Made by a program: the position numbers and the translations under genes
Notes under the pieces: model-generated
What the model saw: only the letters and a program-made list of their open reading frames with translations
What the model was told of the DNA's origin: nothing
The model's database searches: none
Assembly: GCF_028751195.1 (NCBI RefSeq)
Contig: NZ_CP066784.1
Location: 3,286,001-3,350,000, forward strand
Source: Alicyclobacillus sp. ALC3
Lineage (GTDB): Bacteria > Bacillota > Bacilli > Alicyclobacillales > Alicyclobacillaceae
Direction of reading: 5' to 3'
Length of the DNA stretch: 64,000 bases
Part shown: one piece after another, positions 51,891-61,057 of the stretch
Numbering within the stretch: position 1 is the first letter of the stretch
Layout: each line of letters starts with the position of its first letter

Positions 51891-52024
51891 CACGTAATGT
51901 GAATGCAGCGGCTGCAACATCTACCGAGAATCTCTCTCAGCGGGGACATACTGCGTAAAATTGGTAGTAGAATTGATGTGAAGATTCCGACTGTGTGCAC
52001 AAAACAGGTGTCACATGCCCTTCA

Positions 52025-52042
52025 CAACCGACTAGTCGGTTG
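52025..52042. promoter_or_regulatory. 18-bp perfect palindrome upstream of the SDR-ACAD-ligase operon
   Basis: CAACCGACTAGTCGGTTG is fully symmetrical and lies about 107 bp before the SDR start. It has the form of TetR-family operators that control acyl-CoA catabolism (FadR/PaaR-like sites with ACCGAC...GTCGGT arms). No matching TetR gene is adjacent in the window, so the repressor may be encoded elsewhere. Confidence 0.7.
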
Positions 52043-52148
52043 GTAATCTGAGAGGGAGTCAAAGTTCGCAACGGGCTCAGGCGGACATTCGCAGTTCAGT
52101 TTCATGCCACATCAGCCGGGGAACCGGCATGGACAGGAGTGTGACGTT

Positions 52149-52922
52149 GTGAACGTACTGGACTTATTCCGACTAGACAACAAGGTGGCCATCATCACGG
52201 GTGGTGGCCGTGGGCTAGGCCAGCAGATCGCGCAGGCCTACGTCGAGGCAGGCGCCAAAGTGGTGCTCTGCTCGCGGCGCGTAGAGAACTGCGAGACGGT
52301 CGCGGAGGAGTTGAAGGCGCAGGGCGGCGAGGCACTGGCGCTGGCGCTCGACGTCACACAGCCAGAATCCGTGCAGGAAGTTGTGGCACAGTCGATCGAG
52401 CACTTCGGCCACGTGGACATCCTCGTCAACAACAGTGGTGCAACCTGGGGCGCACCAGCGCTCGAAATGCCGTACGACGCCTGGATGAAAGTCGTGCAGA
52501 CCAACCTGACTGGCACCTTCCTGATGTCGCAGGCGGTCGGCAACCACATGAAGGACAACGGCGGCGGCAAGGTCGTGAACATCGCCTCTGTCGCGGGCCT
52601 TCGCGGCAACTTCCCGGAGGTGCTTGATACGGTCGGGTACAGCGCGAGCAAAGGCGGAATAATCTCGATGACGATGGACCTCGCGGTGAAGTGGGGGCGC
52701 TACAACATCCACGTCAACGCCATTGCCCCAGGCTTCTTCCCTACGAAGATGACAAAGGACGTGCTCGACAAGGCGGGGTCGGCGATATCCCAGTTCACCC
52801 CGCTGCGGCGCGTCGGCGGCGAGCGTGACTTGCAGGGGGCAGCCCTCTACTTCGCTTCAGCGGCGTCCGACTACGTGACGGGGCAGACACTGGCGGTCGA
52901 CGGTGGTTCGGTGGCGCGCTAA
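52149..52922 (+). CDS. SDR family oxidoreductase (gluconate dehydrogenase/3-hydroxyacyl reductase type)
   Basis: A 257-residue short-chain dehydrogenase. TGGGRGLGQQIAQAYV is the dinucleotide loop (about residues 16-31), NNSGATWG near 95, catalytic Ser in IASVAGLRG, and Tyr-Lys in YSASKGGIISM. It ends VTGQTLAVDGGSVAR. The GTG at 52149 follows AGGAG by 9 bp. It is first in an operon with an acyl-CoA dehydrogenase and an acyl-CoA ligase, so it may act on a 3-hydroxyacyl-CoA. Sequence resembles gluconate 5-dehydrogenases as closely, so the substrate is open. Confidence 0.85.
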   Translation: MNVLDLFRLDNKVAIITGGGRGLGQQIAQAYVEAGAKVVLCSRRVENCETVAEELKAQGGEALALALDVTQPESVQEVVAQSIEHFGHVDILVNNSGATWGAPALEMPYDAWMKVVQTNLTGTFLMSQAVGNHMKDNGGGKVVNIASVAGLRGNFPEVLDTVGYSASKGGIISMTMDLAVKWGRYNIHVNAIAPGFFPTKMTKDVLDKAGSAISQFTPLRRVGGERDLQGAALYFASAASDYVTGQTLAVDGGSVAR

Positions 52923-53028
52923 CACAGACGAACACAGGCGCTGACATGTTGCGTCAGTTGCGGACTCGCGAGTCAGCGCTTACAAGCGATGTACACGACA
53001 CTTGGAATACCAGAAACGGAGGCGTCAG

Positions 53029-54198
53029 ATGGACTTTACACTCAGCAACGAACAGAAAATGGTCCAACGCACGATTCGTGACTTCGTGAGAAAAGAGCTC
53101 ATGCCGCTCGAGCCAGACGTGCTGCGCAACGAGCGCGAAGGTCGCCCAGGCGTCAGCCCGGAGTTGGCGAAAGAACTGCAGGAGAAGGCGAAGCGACTGG
53201 GCTTTTGGGGCATCAACACGCCGGAGGAGTACGGTGGCGCGAACCTCGGTTCGATGATGACGGCGCTCCTCCTGATGGAACTCGGCCGCACGTTTGTGCC
53301 GTTCAGCTTCGGCGGCACTGCCGACAACATTCTCTACTTCGGCAATGAAGAGCAAAAAGAGCGCTACCTGATTCCGACGATTGAAGGCGAGCGCCGGTCC
53401 TGCTTCGCTTTGACGGAGCCAGGAGCGGGCTCAGACGCCGGCAACATCCGCATGGCCGCCGTGAAAGACGGCGACGAGTACATCCTGAACGGTGAGAAGA
53501 TATTCATCACGAACGGCAACGAGGCGGACTTCGCGATGGTGTTCGCGTGGACGGACAAAACAAAGGGGCCGCACGAAGGCATCACTTGTTTCCTCGTTGA
53601 CCGAGCGATGGGCTGGCGCTCGGAGCCGATTCAGACAATGGGCGAGTGGGGACCGGCATCGCTCGTGTTTGAAGACGTGCGCGTGCCGGCAGAGAACATC
53701 CTCGGGCCGATTGGCGGCGGACTGCGCCTCGCGTTCCAGTGGATTGGCAACGCTCGCTGGGTCATCCCTGCGCGGGGCATCGGCATTGCGGAACGAGTCC
53801 TCCAGATGGCGATTGACCACGCGAACTCGCGCGTGACCTTTGGCAAGCCGATTGCGGACCGCCAGGCCATCCAGTGGATGATTGCAGACTCGGCCGTGGA
53901 AATTGAGGCGACCAAGTGGATCACGCTGCGCGCCGCGTGGATGCTCGACCAAGGGCTCGACAACCGGCACCAGGCGTCGCTCTCCAAGCTGTACGGCGCG
54001 AATATGGCCAACCAAGTCGTCGACCGCGCCTTGCAAATCCACGGCGGCATGGGTTACACGAAGGAACTGCCGCTCGAGCGCTGGTACCGCGAAGTGCGGT
54101 TGTTCCGCATCTTCGACGGTACCGACGAGATTCAGCGCTACATCATCGCGCGCAACCTCTTGAAAGGCCACGTCAAGGTCGGCGAGTTGATGGACTGA
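53029..54198 (+). CDS. Acyl-CoA dehydrogenase
   Basis: A 389-residue FAD-dependent dehydrogenase that introduces an alpha,beta double bond into an acyl-CoA. CFALTEPGAGSDAGNIRM and the N-terminal LSNEQKMVQRTIRDFVRKELMPLE are typical, as are VTFGKPIADRQAIQWMIAD (FAD and acyl contacts) and the final QIHGGMGYTKELPLERWYREVRLFRIFDGTDEIQR, with the candidate base Glu in GTDEIQR. GGAGG precedes the ATG at 53029. It lies between SDR and ligase genes. It may oxidise a phenylpropanoid, branched-chain or medium-chain acyl-CoA. Confidence 0.92.
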   Translation: MDFTLSNEQKMVQRTIRDFVRKELMPLEPDVLRNEREGRPGVSPELAKELQEKAKRLGFWGINTPEEYGGANLGSMMTALLLMELGRTFVPFSFGGTADNILYFGNEEQKERYLIPTIEGERRSCFALTEPGAGSDAGNIRMAAVKDGDEYILNGEKIFITNGNEADFAMVFAWTDKTKGPHEGITCFLVDRAMGWRSEPIQTMGEWGPASLVFEDVRVPAENILGPIGGGLRLAFQWIGNARWVIPARGIGIAERVLQMAIDHANSRVTFGKPIADRQAIQWMIADSAVEIEATKWITLRAAWMLDQGLDNRHQASLSKLYGANMANQVVDRALQIHGGMGYTKELPLERWYREVRLFRIFDGTDEIQRYIIARNLLKGHVKVGELMD

Positions 54199-54236
54199 GG
54201 TGTTGTGGAATAAAGTGTCAGAAAGGTGAGGGTGCC

Positions 54237-55907
54237 ATGTTCACGCGTCACTTTGCCGTTTGGCCGGAGGCAACGCCGAAGTCGCTGACCGTTCCCAAAA
54301 CCACGCTGTACGACAACCTGCTAATCAGCGCCAAGCGCTACCCTGACAAGACCGTTGTCAACTACTACGGGAACCGCTTGACGTTCGGGCAACTGCTGCT
54401 GCAGGTAAACGCCATCGCGGGTTACCTGCAACGCGAAAGTGGCGTCAAAAAGGGCGACCGCGTCCTCCTCTACATGCAGAATTCGCCTCAGTTCTTTATC
54501 GCCTACTACGGTATCCTCGCCGTTGGTGGGGTAGTCGTGCCGATGAACCCAATGAACATGACTGACGAGCTGCGGTTTTACATCGAGGACTGCGGCACGA
54601 GGGTTGCCGTCGTCGGTCAGGAACTGCTAGACCGCATCGAGCCACTGCTTGCAGAACCTGTTCTCGACCAGATTCTCGTTACTGCGTACGGGGAGTACGT
54701 GTTCGCCGACGGTCCTTACAACCTGCCTGACGTTGTGAAGGCCGAGCGCCGGGACTCAGACCGACCTGGTCTGCGCGCCTGGGCAGACGCGCTTGCTTTA
54801 GGTCGCTCCTTTGAAGATGTCGGCGCTACCTGTGACGACGTCGCCGTGCTGCCGTACACGTCGGGGACCACAGGGAAGCCGAAAGGCTGCATTCACACGC
54901 ACCGCACGGTCATGGCGAACGTCGTCGGTAGCGCCATGGGCCGCGGCGCAAACTCGGAGTCCGTCGCTTTGTGCGTCCTGCCCTTGTTTCACGTGACTGG
55001 AATGATTCACAGCATGCACCTGCCTCTCTACATCGGCAGCACCGCGGTGCTCATGACCCGATGGGACCGTGAGACGGCGGCACAGCTGATTGAGGACAAT
55101 CGCTGCACTGTGTGGACGAACATTGCCACGATGCTCATCGACTTTCTCGCAAACCCGAATCTACCAAACTACGACATCTCGTCACTGCAGTCGGTGGGCG
55201 GCGGTGGTGCGACGCTCCCGGAGGCCGTGGGGCAGCGCCTGTTCCAATTCACTGGTGTGCGCTACACCGAAGGGTATGGGCTGTCTGAGACCATCGCGCA
55301 GACCCACTTCAACCCGCCTGATCATCCGAAGCTACAGTGTATGGGGATCCCGTCGTTTGACGTCGATGCCCGCGTTGTCAACCCGGACAATCTGGATGAA
55401 GTCGGCGTCGGCGAGGACGGGGAACTTCTCGTACGTGGCCCGCAAGTTTTCCACGGCTACTGGAATCGTCCAGAGGAAGACGAGAAGGCGTTTGTGGAAC
55501 TCGATGGCCAGCGCTTTTTCCGCACAGGCGACTTGGTCCGATACGACGACGAAGGATATTTCTTTCATATTGATAGACTCAAACGGATGATCAACGCGTC
55601 GGGCTTCAAAGTGTGGCCAACGGAAGTCGAGTCCATGCTGTACGACCACGAAGCCGTGCAGATGGCGTGCGTGATTGGCGTTCCGGACGAGCGGCGCGGC
55701 GAGACGGTAAAGGCGTTTATTGTGCTGCGCGCCGACTGGAAAGGGCGGGTGACTGAAGACGAGATAATGGAGTGGACGCACGATCGGATGGCTGCGTACA
55801 AGCGGCCGCGCATTGTGGAGTTCGTAGACTCATTGCCGATGACCGCCACAGGCAAGGTGCAGTGGCGCGAGTTACAGGAGCGGGCTTGGGCGGCAACGAA
55901 GGCCTAG
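54237..55907 (+). CDS. Acyl-CoA ligase (long-chain fatty-acid/phenylpropanoate CoA ligase type)
   Basis: A 556-residue ANL-superfamily ligase. A3 is PYTSGTTGKPKGCIHTHRTVMAN (near residue 205), A5 is YTEGYGLSETIAQTHFNPP, A7 is FFRTGDLVRYDDEGYFFHIDRLKRMINASGFKVWPTEVE, and the A10 lysine is in PMTATGKVQWREL. The start at 54237 follows AGGTGAGGG. It is third in the operon SDR-ACAD-ligase and should supply CoA esters to the dehydrogenase. Whether the acid is aliphatic or aromatic cannot be told. Confidence 0.9.
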   Translation: MFTRHFAVWPEATPKSLTVPKTTLYDNLLISAKRYPDKTVVNYYGNRLTFGQLLLQVNAIAGYLQRESGVKKGDRVLLYMQNSPQFFIAYYGILAVGGVVVPMNPMNMTDELRFYIEDCGTRVAVVGQELLDRIEPLLAEPVLDQILVTAYGEYVFADGPYNLPDVVKAERRDSDRPGLRAWADALALGRSFEDVGATCDDVAVLPYTSGTTGKPKGCIHTHRTVMANVVGSAMGRGANSESVALCVLPLFHVTGMIHSMHLPLYIGSTAVLMTRWDRETAAQLIEDNRCTVWTNIATMLIDFLANPNLPNYDISSLQSVGGGGATLPEAVGQRLFQFTGVRYTEGYGLSETIAQTHFNPPDHPKLQCMGIPSFDVDARVVNPDNLDEVGVGEDGELLVRGPQVFHGYWNRPEEDEKAFVELDGQRFFRTGDLVRYDDEGYFFHIDRLKRMINASGFKVWPTEVESMLYDHEAVQMACVIGVPDERRGETVKAFIVLRADWKGRVTEDEIMEWTHDRMAAYKRPRIVEFVDSLPMTATGKVQWRELQERAWAATKA

Positions 55908-56014
55908 CTTCTCAGGCCATCGTGCTGCCGAATCTCAGCCTGTAGTCGCCCCACCGGCACTTCGCTTCCTCTGGCGTTTCTATCCACTGACTGTGCGTCA
56001 GGCGATGCGGACTG

Positions 56015-56788
56015 TCAGATTAGCCGACTGTTGTGCTGTCGGTAATCACGGTACAGTTTACGGACGCGTTTGTAGTACGTCTGGTCCTTCAACTGTTTGA
56101 ACAGGCCGTGCGATGGATTGTGAAGGTTGACTTCGATAATCCACGGCTTTCCGGCTTTGTCTACTGCTAGGTCAATGCCGCACTGATATGAAAAGAACGG
56201 ATATTTCTCGGAGTACTTGATAATCTGTTTGCTTAACGTAATGAGTTCGTTTCTGATGCGTCGCACCTCGACGGGGGCAAATCCGGACTTTGCCAGGGCG
56301 GTTGCGACTGGAAGTACAAACCCGCCACCGCGCCGGACATTCGACACCACGCTGCCCGATCCGTTTACTTTGGCGACCATACCAGCAAACTGCCAATTTC
56401 GCGCACCGTCTCGCATCATCATCACTCGGATGTCGTACGGATGTCCATTCATCTCTGCGACGTCAATCGCCTCTTGCACGAGGAACAGGTCTTTCGCATC
56501 AATTTCCCTCACTTTGTTGATGAGGTGAGAGGCTGAGTCGGCGTGTTGCACTTTTCCGCGCACACGTACAAAATGGTACCCATTGTGGGTTGGCCACACC
56601 TTTACAATGGCGCGCCCTGTATGAATCGTGTTGGCTTTCACGTACACCGTACGGTACAGCCTGATATAGTTTTCCAGAGAATCCTTGGTGAGTTTCGCTG
56701 TGGATGGCAAGTACTGCGAGATTTTCGGGTGTTTGCTGTAGAAACGGTGCATTTTCCACTTAGCAAGCCTATCTACGATGCGTTGCAC
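56015..56788 (-). CDS. YheC/YheD family ATP-grasp protein
   Basis: A 257-residue ATP-grasp protein of the YheC/YheD family, linked to the endospore coat in Bacillus. FYSKHPKISQYLPSTAKLT begins it. VWPTHNGYHFVRV, FLVQEAIDV, YDIRVMMMRDG, VSNVRRGGG, CGIDLAVDKAGKPWIIEVNLHNPSHG match the family; the last is the metal-binding E-x-N motif. The GTG start has GGGTGA 7 bp upstream. The substrate is unknown. It supports a spore-forming host. Confidence 0.85.
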   Translation of the reverse strand: MQRIVDRLAKWKMHRFYSKHPKISQYLPSTAKLTKDSLENYIRLYRTVYVKANTIHTGRAIVKVWPTHNGYHFVRVRGKVQHADSASHLINKVREIDAKDLFLVQEAIDVAEMNGHPYDIRVMMMRDGARNWQFAGMVAKVNGSGSVVSNVRRGGGFVLPVATALAKSGFAPVEVRRIRNELITLSKQIIKYSEKYPFFSYQCGIDLAVDKAGKPWIIEVNLHNPSHGLFKQLKDQTYYKRVRKLYRDYRQHNSRLI

Positions 56789-56812
56789 AGACGTTCACCC
56801 TTTCTGCCCGAA

Positions 56813-57187
56813 TCACCGGAGGAAACTTAAGGTCGCTGTTTTCGGGTCAAGCAGCAGTTGATAACCGTGATCGACAAAGAAGCGGAGGCCAAACAACGCT
56901 TCGAACGGCAAGTCTTGCATGATGATACAGGGGACGTTTACAAACTTCTCCTTGCCAACCGTGAGGTTGCAGTGAGAAGTCCACGCCCGTGCCGATCCGG
57001 AGACGCCGCGCACGACTACCGCCTTTTCGCGAACTAAGCGCAGTTGCCCGGCAATCGAGTCAGACAGCACGAAGTCAAATGCACCAGTGTCGAGTACGAC
57101 ATTTTTAACTCGCTGTTGATTGACAAGGCAAGGAAAGAAAAATTTGTCTCGACGAATTTGCCCGCGCACGAAAGTCACCCGTTTCAA
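56813..57187 (-). CDS. Single-domain retropepsin-like aspartic protease
   Basis: A 124-residue protein with the core of a retropepsin-type aspartyl protease. The active-site motif is VVLDTGAFDFVLSD (D-T-G, near residue 32), followed by the flap-region sequence VRGVSGSARAW and the second-half hydrophobic motif CIIMQDLPFEALFGLRFF with the ILG/LLG-type element. Such single domains function as dimers. The TTG start at 57187 follows GAGGTGG; the frame before it (to 57283) has no site. It is 24 bp before yheC/D, likely one transcript. The target is unknown. Confidence 0.72.
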   Translation of the reverse strand: MKRVTFVRGQIRRDKFFFPCLVNQQRVKNVVLDTGAFDFVLSDSIAGQLRLVREKAVVVRGVSGSARAWTSHCNLTVGKEKFVNVPCIIMQDLPFEALFGLRFFVDHGYQLLLDPKTATLSFLR

Positions 57188-57333
57188 TTGAACCACCTCT
57201 TCAAGGCGTTGTCTCAAACATATGCAGGGCAGTTGTTGAAAGCCTGTGCTTAGCGCCGGGGCATGCAGTCCTGTAGGGGGCATTGAAGCAGCGAGTATAA
57301 TTCCGTTATTCGGTGATTCGGGGAAGTGAGGAA

Positions 57334-59370
57334 ATGCACGTGCAACGTATGAGGTCTGTCTGTCCCCTTGACTGTCCAGATACCTGCAGTCTTATGGTTG
57401 ACGTTGAGGATGGGAAAATCACGCGGGTCGCGGGCAACCCTGACCATCCCGTAACAAAGGGCGCCATCTGTCATAAAGTTCGCAGGTTCCCAGAACGAGT
57501 GCATCACCCGGACCGGTTGCTCCATCCGATGAGACGAACAGGGCCAAAAGGAGCCATGCAATTTGAGCGGATTTCTTGGGACGAGGCGTACGACGAAATA
57601 AAACGTCAGTTTGAATCTGCGATTGAAAAGCACGGCGCGGAATCGATTCTTCCCTATAGTTTCTACGGGAACATGGGTGTTTTGAACGCGGAAGGCATGG
57701 ACCGACGATTCTTCCATCGCCTCGGTGCAAGCCGACTTGAGCGAACGATTTGCAATTCGGCTGGATCAGCAGGATTTGCATACACAATGGGTGCAACTGC
57801 GGGCACGGACCCGGAAGACAGTATCTACGCCAAACTCATTCTGTTTTGGGGCTGCAACGTGGTCAGCACGAACATGCACCAAATGTTGCTCGCAGAGCAA
57901 GCGCGCAAGCGCGGTGCAAAAATCGTGGTCATTGACGTCCACAACAACCGCTCAGCCAAATGGGCGGATTGGTTCATTCAAATCAGGCCTGGCACCGACG
58001 CAGCATTGGCACTCGGTATGATGCACATTCTCATTCGCGATCACTTGATTGATGAAGAGTTCGTCGACGAATACACGCTAGGTTCAGGTCAACTTAAGGA
58101 ACATGTTTCGCAGTACACGCCGCAGAAGGTCTCAGTCACGACAGGGGTGTCTGTAGAAGACCTCTGTTCCCTGGCACAGTTGTACGGAACCACGACGCCT
58201 TCATTCATTCGAATTGGCAACGGTCTGCAGCATCATGACAATGGCGGTATGATTGTGCGGTCGATTGCCTGCCTGCCGGCTCTCACAGGTCAGTGGGGGA
58301 TTCGCGGGGGAGGAGCACTGAAAGGGAACAGCTATTACGCCGCTTTGAATACACGAGCGTTGCAACGGCCAGATTTGCTTCCTCGTCCACTGCCGCGTTC
58401 CATCAACATGAACCAACTAGGCGATGCTTTGCTCGAGACAGAACGACCAGTCAAGGTTCTCTTTGTCTATAACTCTAACCCTGCGCAGGTTGCGCCTGAC
58501 CAAACCAAAGTGCGGCAGGGATTGTTACGGGACGATCTTTTTACTGTTGTTCACGACCTCTTTCTCACGGACACCTGTAACTATGCAGACCTTGTGTTAC
58601 CTGCAACGAGTCACTTTGAGAATCTCGACTTGTACAAATCCTACTGGCACTTATACCTTCAATTGAATGAACCAGTCATTTCACCAGTTGGAGAATCCAA
58701 GTCGAATTTTACGTTGTTTAAAGACTTAGCAAAGGTCATGGGGTTTACGGAGGCGTGCTTTGATGATACGGAACAAGAAATGATTGAGACAGCTTTGCAA
58801 AATGAGAACAACCCGTATTTACGAGGGGTCACGTTTCAGACACTAAGCGATCAGGGATGGGTGAAATTGCCTGCTGACTTCGAGACTGGGCATAGGACCG
58901 GGGCTCCGACTCCGACCGGGAAAAAGGTCGCTTTGTATTCGAAGCAGATGGAGCGCGCAGGACTTGCTCCGCTCCCTACACATCAGGGGTTACGCGAAGA
59001 CGATCACTACCCTCTGTATTTTACAACACCACCGAATCATCACTTTCTAAACTCCACAGGGGGGAACGTCCCTGTGCTGATGGCGGCAGAACGACGACCT
59101 ACACTGCAACTGCACCCAGCCGATGCCAAGCACCGAAACGTCGAGCAGGGACAGCTTGTGAAAGTTTTCAATGACAGAGGCTCAATCGTTTTGCTAGCGG
59201 ACATTACCACGGATGTGCAACCAGGGCTCGTCATTTCACAGGGACTGTGGTGGGATGACGATGACCTGGGTTACCAATCCGTAAATATGCTGACTTCACA
59301 GAGGATCGCGGATATGGGCGGCGGCGCGACATTCTTTTCTACTCGAGTGGAAGTTAGGCCGCTCACATAG
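57334..59370 (+). CDS. Molybdopterin-dependent oxidoreductase (bis-MGD, 4Fe-4S)
   Basis: A 678-residue member of the DMSO reductase/formate dehydrogenase superfamily. The N-terminal Fe-S motif is C-P-L-D-C-P-D-T-C with the fourth Cys in AICHK about 30 residues on. Motifs for the guanine-dinucleotide cofactor are SILPYSFYGNMGVLN, CNSAGSAG, LILFWGCNVVSTN, and VVIDVHNNRSAKWADWFIQIRPGTDAALALGM. There is no twin-Arg leader, so it is cytosolic. It resembles the Bacillus YoaE/YyaE group of unknown substrate. The ATG at 57334 is downstream of GGGGAAGTGAGG. Monocistronic. Confidence 0.88.
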   Translation: MHVQRMRSVCPLDCPDTCSLMVDVEDGKITRVAGNPDHPVTKGAICHKVRRFPERVHHPDRLLHPMRRTGPKGAMQFERISWDEAYDEIKRQFESAIEKHGAESILPYSFYGNMGVLNAEGMDRRFFHRLGASRLERTICNSAGSAGFAYTMGATAGTDPEDSIYAKLILFWGCNVVSTNMHQMLLAEQARKRGAKIVVIDVHNNRSAKWADWFIQIRPGTDAALALGMMHILIRDHLIDEEFVDEYTLGSGQLKEHVSQYTPQKVSVTTGVSVEDLCSLAQLYGTTTPSFIRIGNGLQHHDNGGMIVRSIACLPALTGQWGIRGGGALKGNSYYAALNTRALQRPDLLPRPLPRSINMNQLGDALLETERPVKVLFVYNSNPAQVAPDQTKVRQGLLRDDLFTVVHDLFLTDTCNYADLVLPATSHFENLDLYKSYWHLYLQLNEPVISPVGESKSNFTLFKDLAKVMGFTEACFDDTEQEMIETALQNENNPYLRGVTFQTLSDQGWVKLPADFETGHRTGAPTPTGKKVALYSKQMERAGLAPLPTHQGLREDDHYPLYFTTPPNHHFLNSTGGNVPVLMAAERRPTLQLHPADAKHRNVEQGQLVKVFNDRGSIVLLADITTDVQPGLVISQGLWWDDDDLGYQSVNMLTSQRIADMGGGATFFSTRVEVRPLT

Positions 59371-59398
59371 CGACCTTCATTGCTTCAGCTTGAGAACA

Positions 59399-59944
59399 TC
59401 AGTTAGATACTGTCACGCCAAATTGAAACAATGGCCTCCAGTATGTGTTGGAAATCGCAAAGGCCCGGAGCCCGTGCGTCGTCAAACCGGCGACTTGACC
59501 ATTGCCAATGTAGATGCCATCAAACGTAACTTGGCTAACTCCGGGCGTACTGCTGAAGAAGACCAAATCGCCCTCTTGCAATTGTGCTGGGTTGGTAATT
59601 GGACTACCGGTTGTGGACTGTTCCTGCACAGTCCGTGGGAGAGTAATGCCAGCTTGCTCATAGACATATTGGACAAATCCGGAAGCGTCGAGCGGCTGGT
59701 CGGGCGGATTTGCAAGAAGCTGCTTGACAGTATTATAAATTTTCTCTCGTCGATACGATGCCAGTGGCGTCGGTGCAGAAGCGGTTATCACCACTTTCGG
59801 CACGCGAGGAGCAGTATGGGTGTCTTTGCTTGTGCTGTTGCTGTTGCTGTGCAAATTCCATTCAAGAACGACCAGTGTCCCCGCAACGCCGACGAAAAAT
59901 ACGCCGACCATGTAGGCGAAAATACGTCTGTTCAGTCGGGCCAC
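59399..59944 (-). CDS. NlpC/P60-fold protein without catalytic residues
   Basis: A 181-residue protein: N-terminal membrane anchor (about residues 8-29, AYMVGVFFVGVAGTLVVLEW), a Ser/Thr/Pro linker, and an NlpC/P60-like domain. The domain keeps PLDASGFVQYVYEQAGITLPRTVQEQ, LQEGDLVFF and GIYIGNGQVAGL, but the catalytic Cys of LDCSGFV is Ala and the catalytic His of the usual HVGIYIG is Asp (FDGIYIG). It is therefore probably a non-enzymatic cell-wall-binding module. The GTG at 59944 follows GGGAGGG; the frame is open to 59998. It converges with the molybdopterin gene. Confidence 0.78.
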   Translation of the reverse strand: MARLNRRIFAYMVGVFFVGVAGTLVVLEWNLHSNSNSTSKDTHTAPRVPKVVITASAPTPLASYRREKIYNTVKQLLANPPDQPLDASGFVQYVYEQAGITLPRTVQEQSTTGSPITNPAQLQEGDLVFFSSTPGVSQVTFDGIYIGNGQVAGLTTHGLRAFAISNTYWRPLFQFGVTVSN

Positions 59945-60078
59945 ATCCGTCCCTCCCATGGTGTAGTCCACCATAGTGTACTCTGACGCGGAGGTCAATA
60001 GTGGTAACTGGCGCAGATGTAAAAAGGTGTTCGAAAATAGTTTCTACATCTGGGGACGTCGTCTTGCTGTGAAGGCAA

Positions 60079-60582
60079 TCACAAACTTCGCCGGCGCGCC
60101 ACTAGTCCTTGATAGTAGTAATACAACACACTCCACAGACTCAAGGTTATGAGATAAATTGGAAAGGAGTACGCGATGGTATATCCGTGCTGGTAATGGA
60201 ACACGCCGAGAGACCAACCTAACCACTCCAAGCTCAGATGGATGCACGCCCATGCAAAGATATAGATGGGGAGCGTCCGAAACTGCCACCGCAACCAGTC
60301 CCAGATGTAAAAAAATAGGTAAGAGACGGGACCGTATGTCCAAAAGGAGATAAAGTCAAACAACTCGAAAGTCGACCGGTCGTTCACATCGTAGAAACTA
60401 ACCGGTTCAATGCCAATGGAGTGGTCAAAGAAGAATCCGCTGTACACTCCGCACATGAAGAATGTCCAGGTGACCTTGCGTGGGAACCGCTTCGGCAACC
60501 GGAATATGATGGCAAACCCAATTACGAGACCGACAAGAATGTACCATTCGTTCGCATTGAACTGATGATCATATATTGTCAT
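60079..60582 (-). CDS. Multi-pass membrane protein (CBO0543-like)
   Basis: A 167-residue membrane protein with about five segments, rich in aromatic residues. LPKRFPRKVTWTFFMCGVYSGFFFDHSIG and FDFISFWTYGPVSYLFFYIWDWLR resemble the CBO0543 family of clostridial and bacillar membrane proteins of unknown role. It starts 2 bp after a second membrane-protein gene, so they form a two-gene operon. No enzymatic motif is seen. Confidence 0.7.
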   Translation of the reverse strand: MTIYDHQFNANEWYILVGLVIGFAIIFRLPKRFPRKVTWTFFMCGVYSGFFFDHSIGIEPVSFYDVNDRSTFELFDFISFWTYGPVSYLFFYIWDWLRWQFRTLPIYIFAWACIHLSLEWLGWSLGVFHYQHGYTIAYSFPIYLITLSLWSVLYYYYQGLVARRRSL

Positions 60583-60583
60583 T

Positions 60584-61057
60584 TTAGGCGGCGTCGTGTG
60601 AGGACGTGCTCCTTATCAGTCCGGCCATGATTCGTGAGGCCAGGACAGCCACGCATACAATGACTCCGGACCATGCGACATTCCAGTGATGCATGCTGAG
60701 CACCCCCATCCAGACTAGTATTTGTTGCACCATTACGGTAAATAGGACGATCGAAATCACTCCACCCCATTTGAGTATGGGCGCTGGATTCAACAGTAAG
60801 TTGGATGTTGTGACTAACAGGAGCGGCAGCTCAATCAGTCGGAAAGTCAAATTCGAGATGCTGTTCGCGACCCCGGGGTTGACTTGAATGTACTGTAGGT
60901 TGACGTGCAGAACCGAAAACGAGCCGAGTTCGAAAACTGTATCCGCGAAGAACAGAAAGATCATTTCCATTGGAGTGAGCCATTTCGGACATAGAAAAGC
61001 AACAGTGACTGCAATCCACGCAACACAGGTAGCAAGAGCAATGACCACAGCGACCAC
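60584..61057 (-). CDS. Multi-pass membrane protein, partner of the CBO0543-like gene
   Basis: A 157-residue membrane protein with about four segments. Its second segment starts LTPMEMIFLFFADTVFELGS and contains acidic residues in the membrane. The ORF starts at GTG 61057; GTG 61048 with AGGTGG 5 bp upstream may be the true start. It overlaps no gene but is separated from the next one by a single base. Family not recognised with certainty; pairs like this occur in spore formers. Confidence 0.65.
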   Translation of the reverse strand: MVAVVIALATCVAWIAVTVAFLCPKWLTPMEMIFLFFADTVFELGSFSVLHVNLQYIQVNPGVANSISNLTFRLIELPLLLVTTSNLLLNPAPILKWGGVISIVLFTVMVQQILVWMGVLSMHHWNVAWSGVIVCVAVLASRIMAGLIRSTSSHDAA

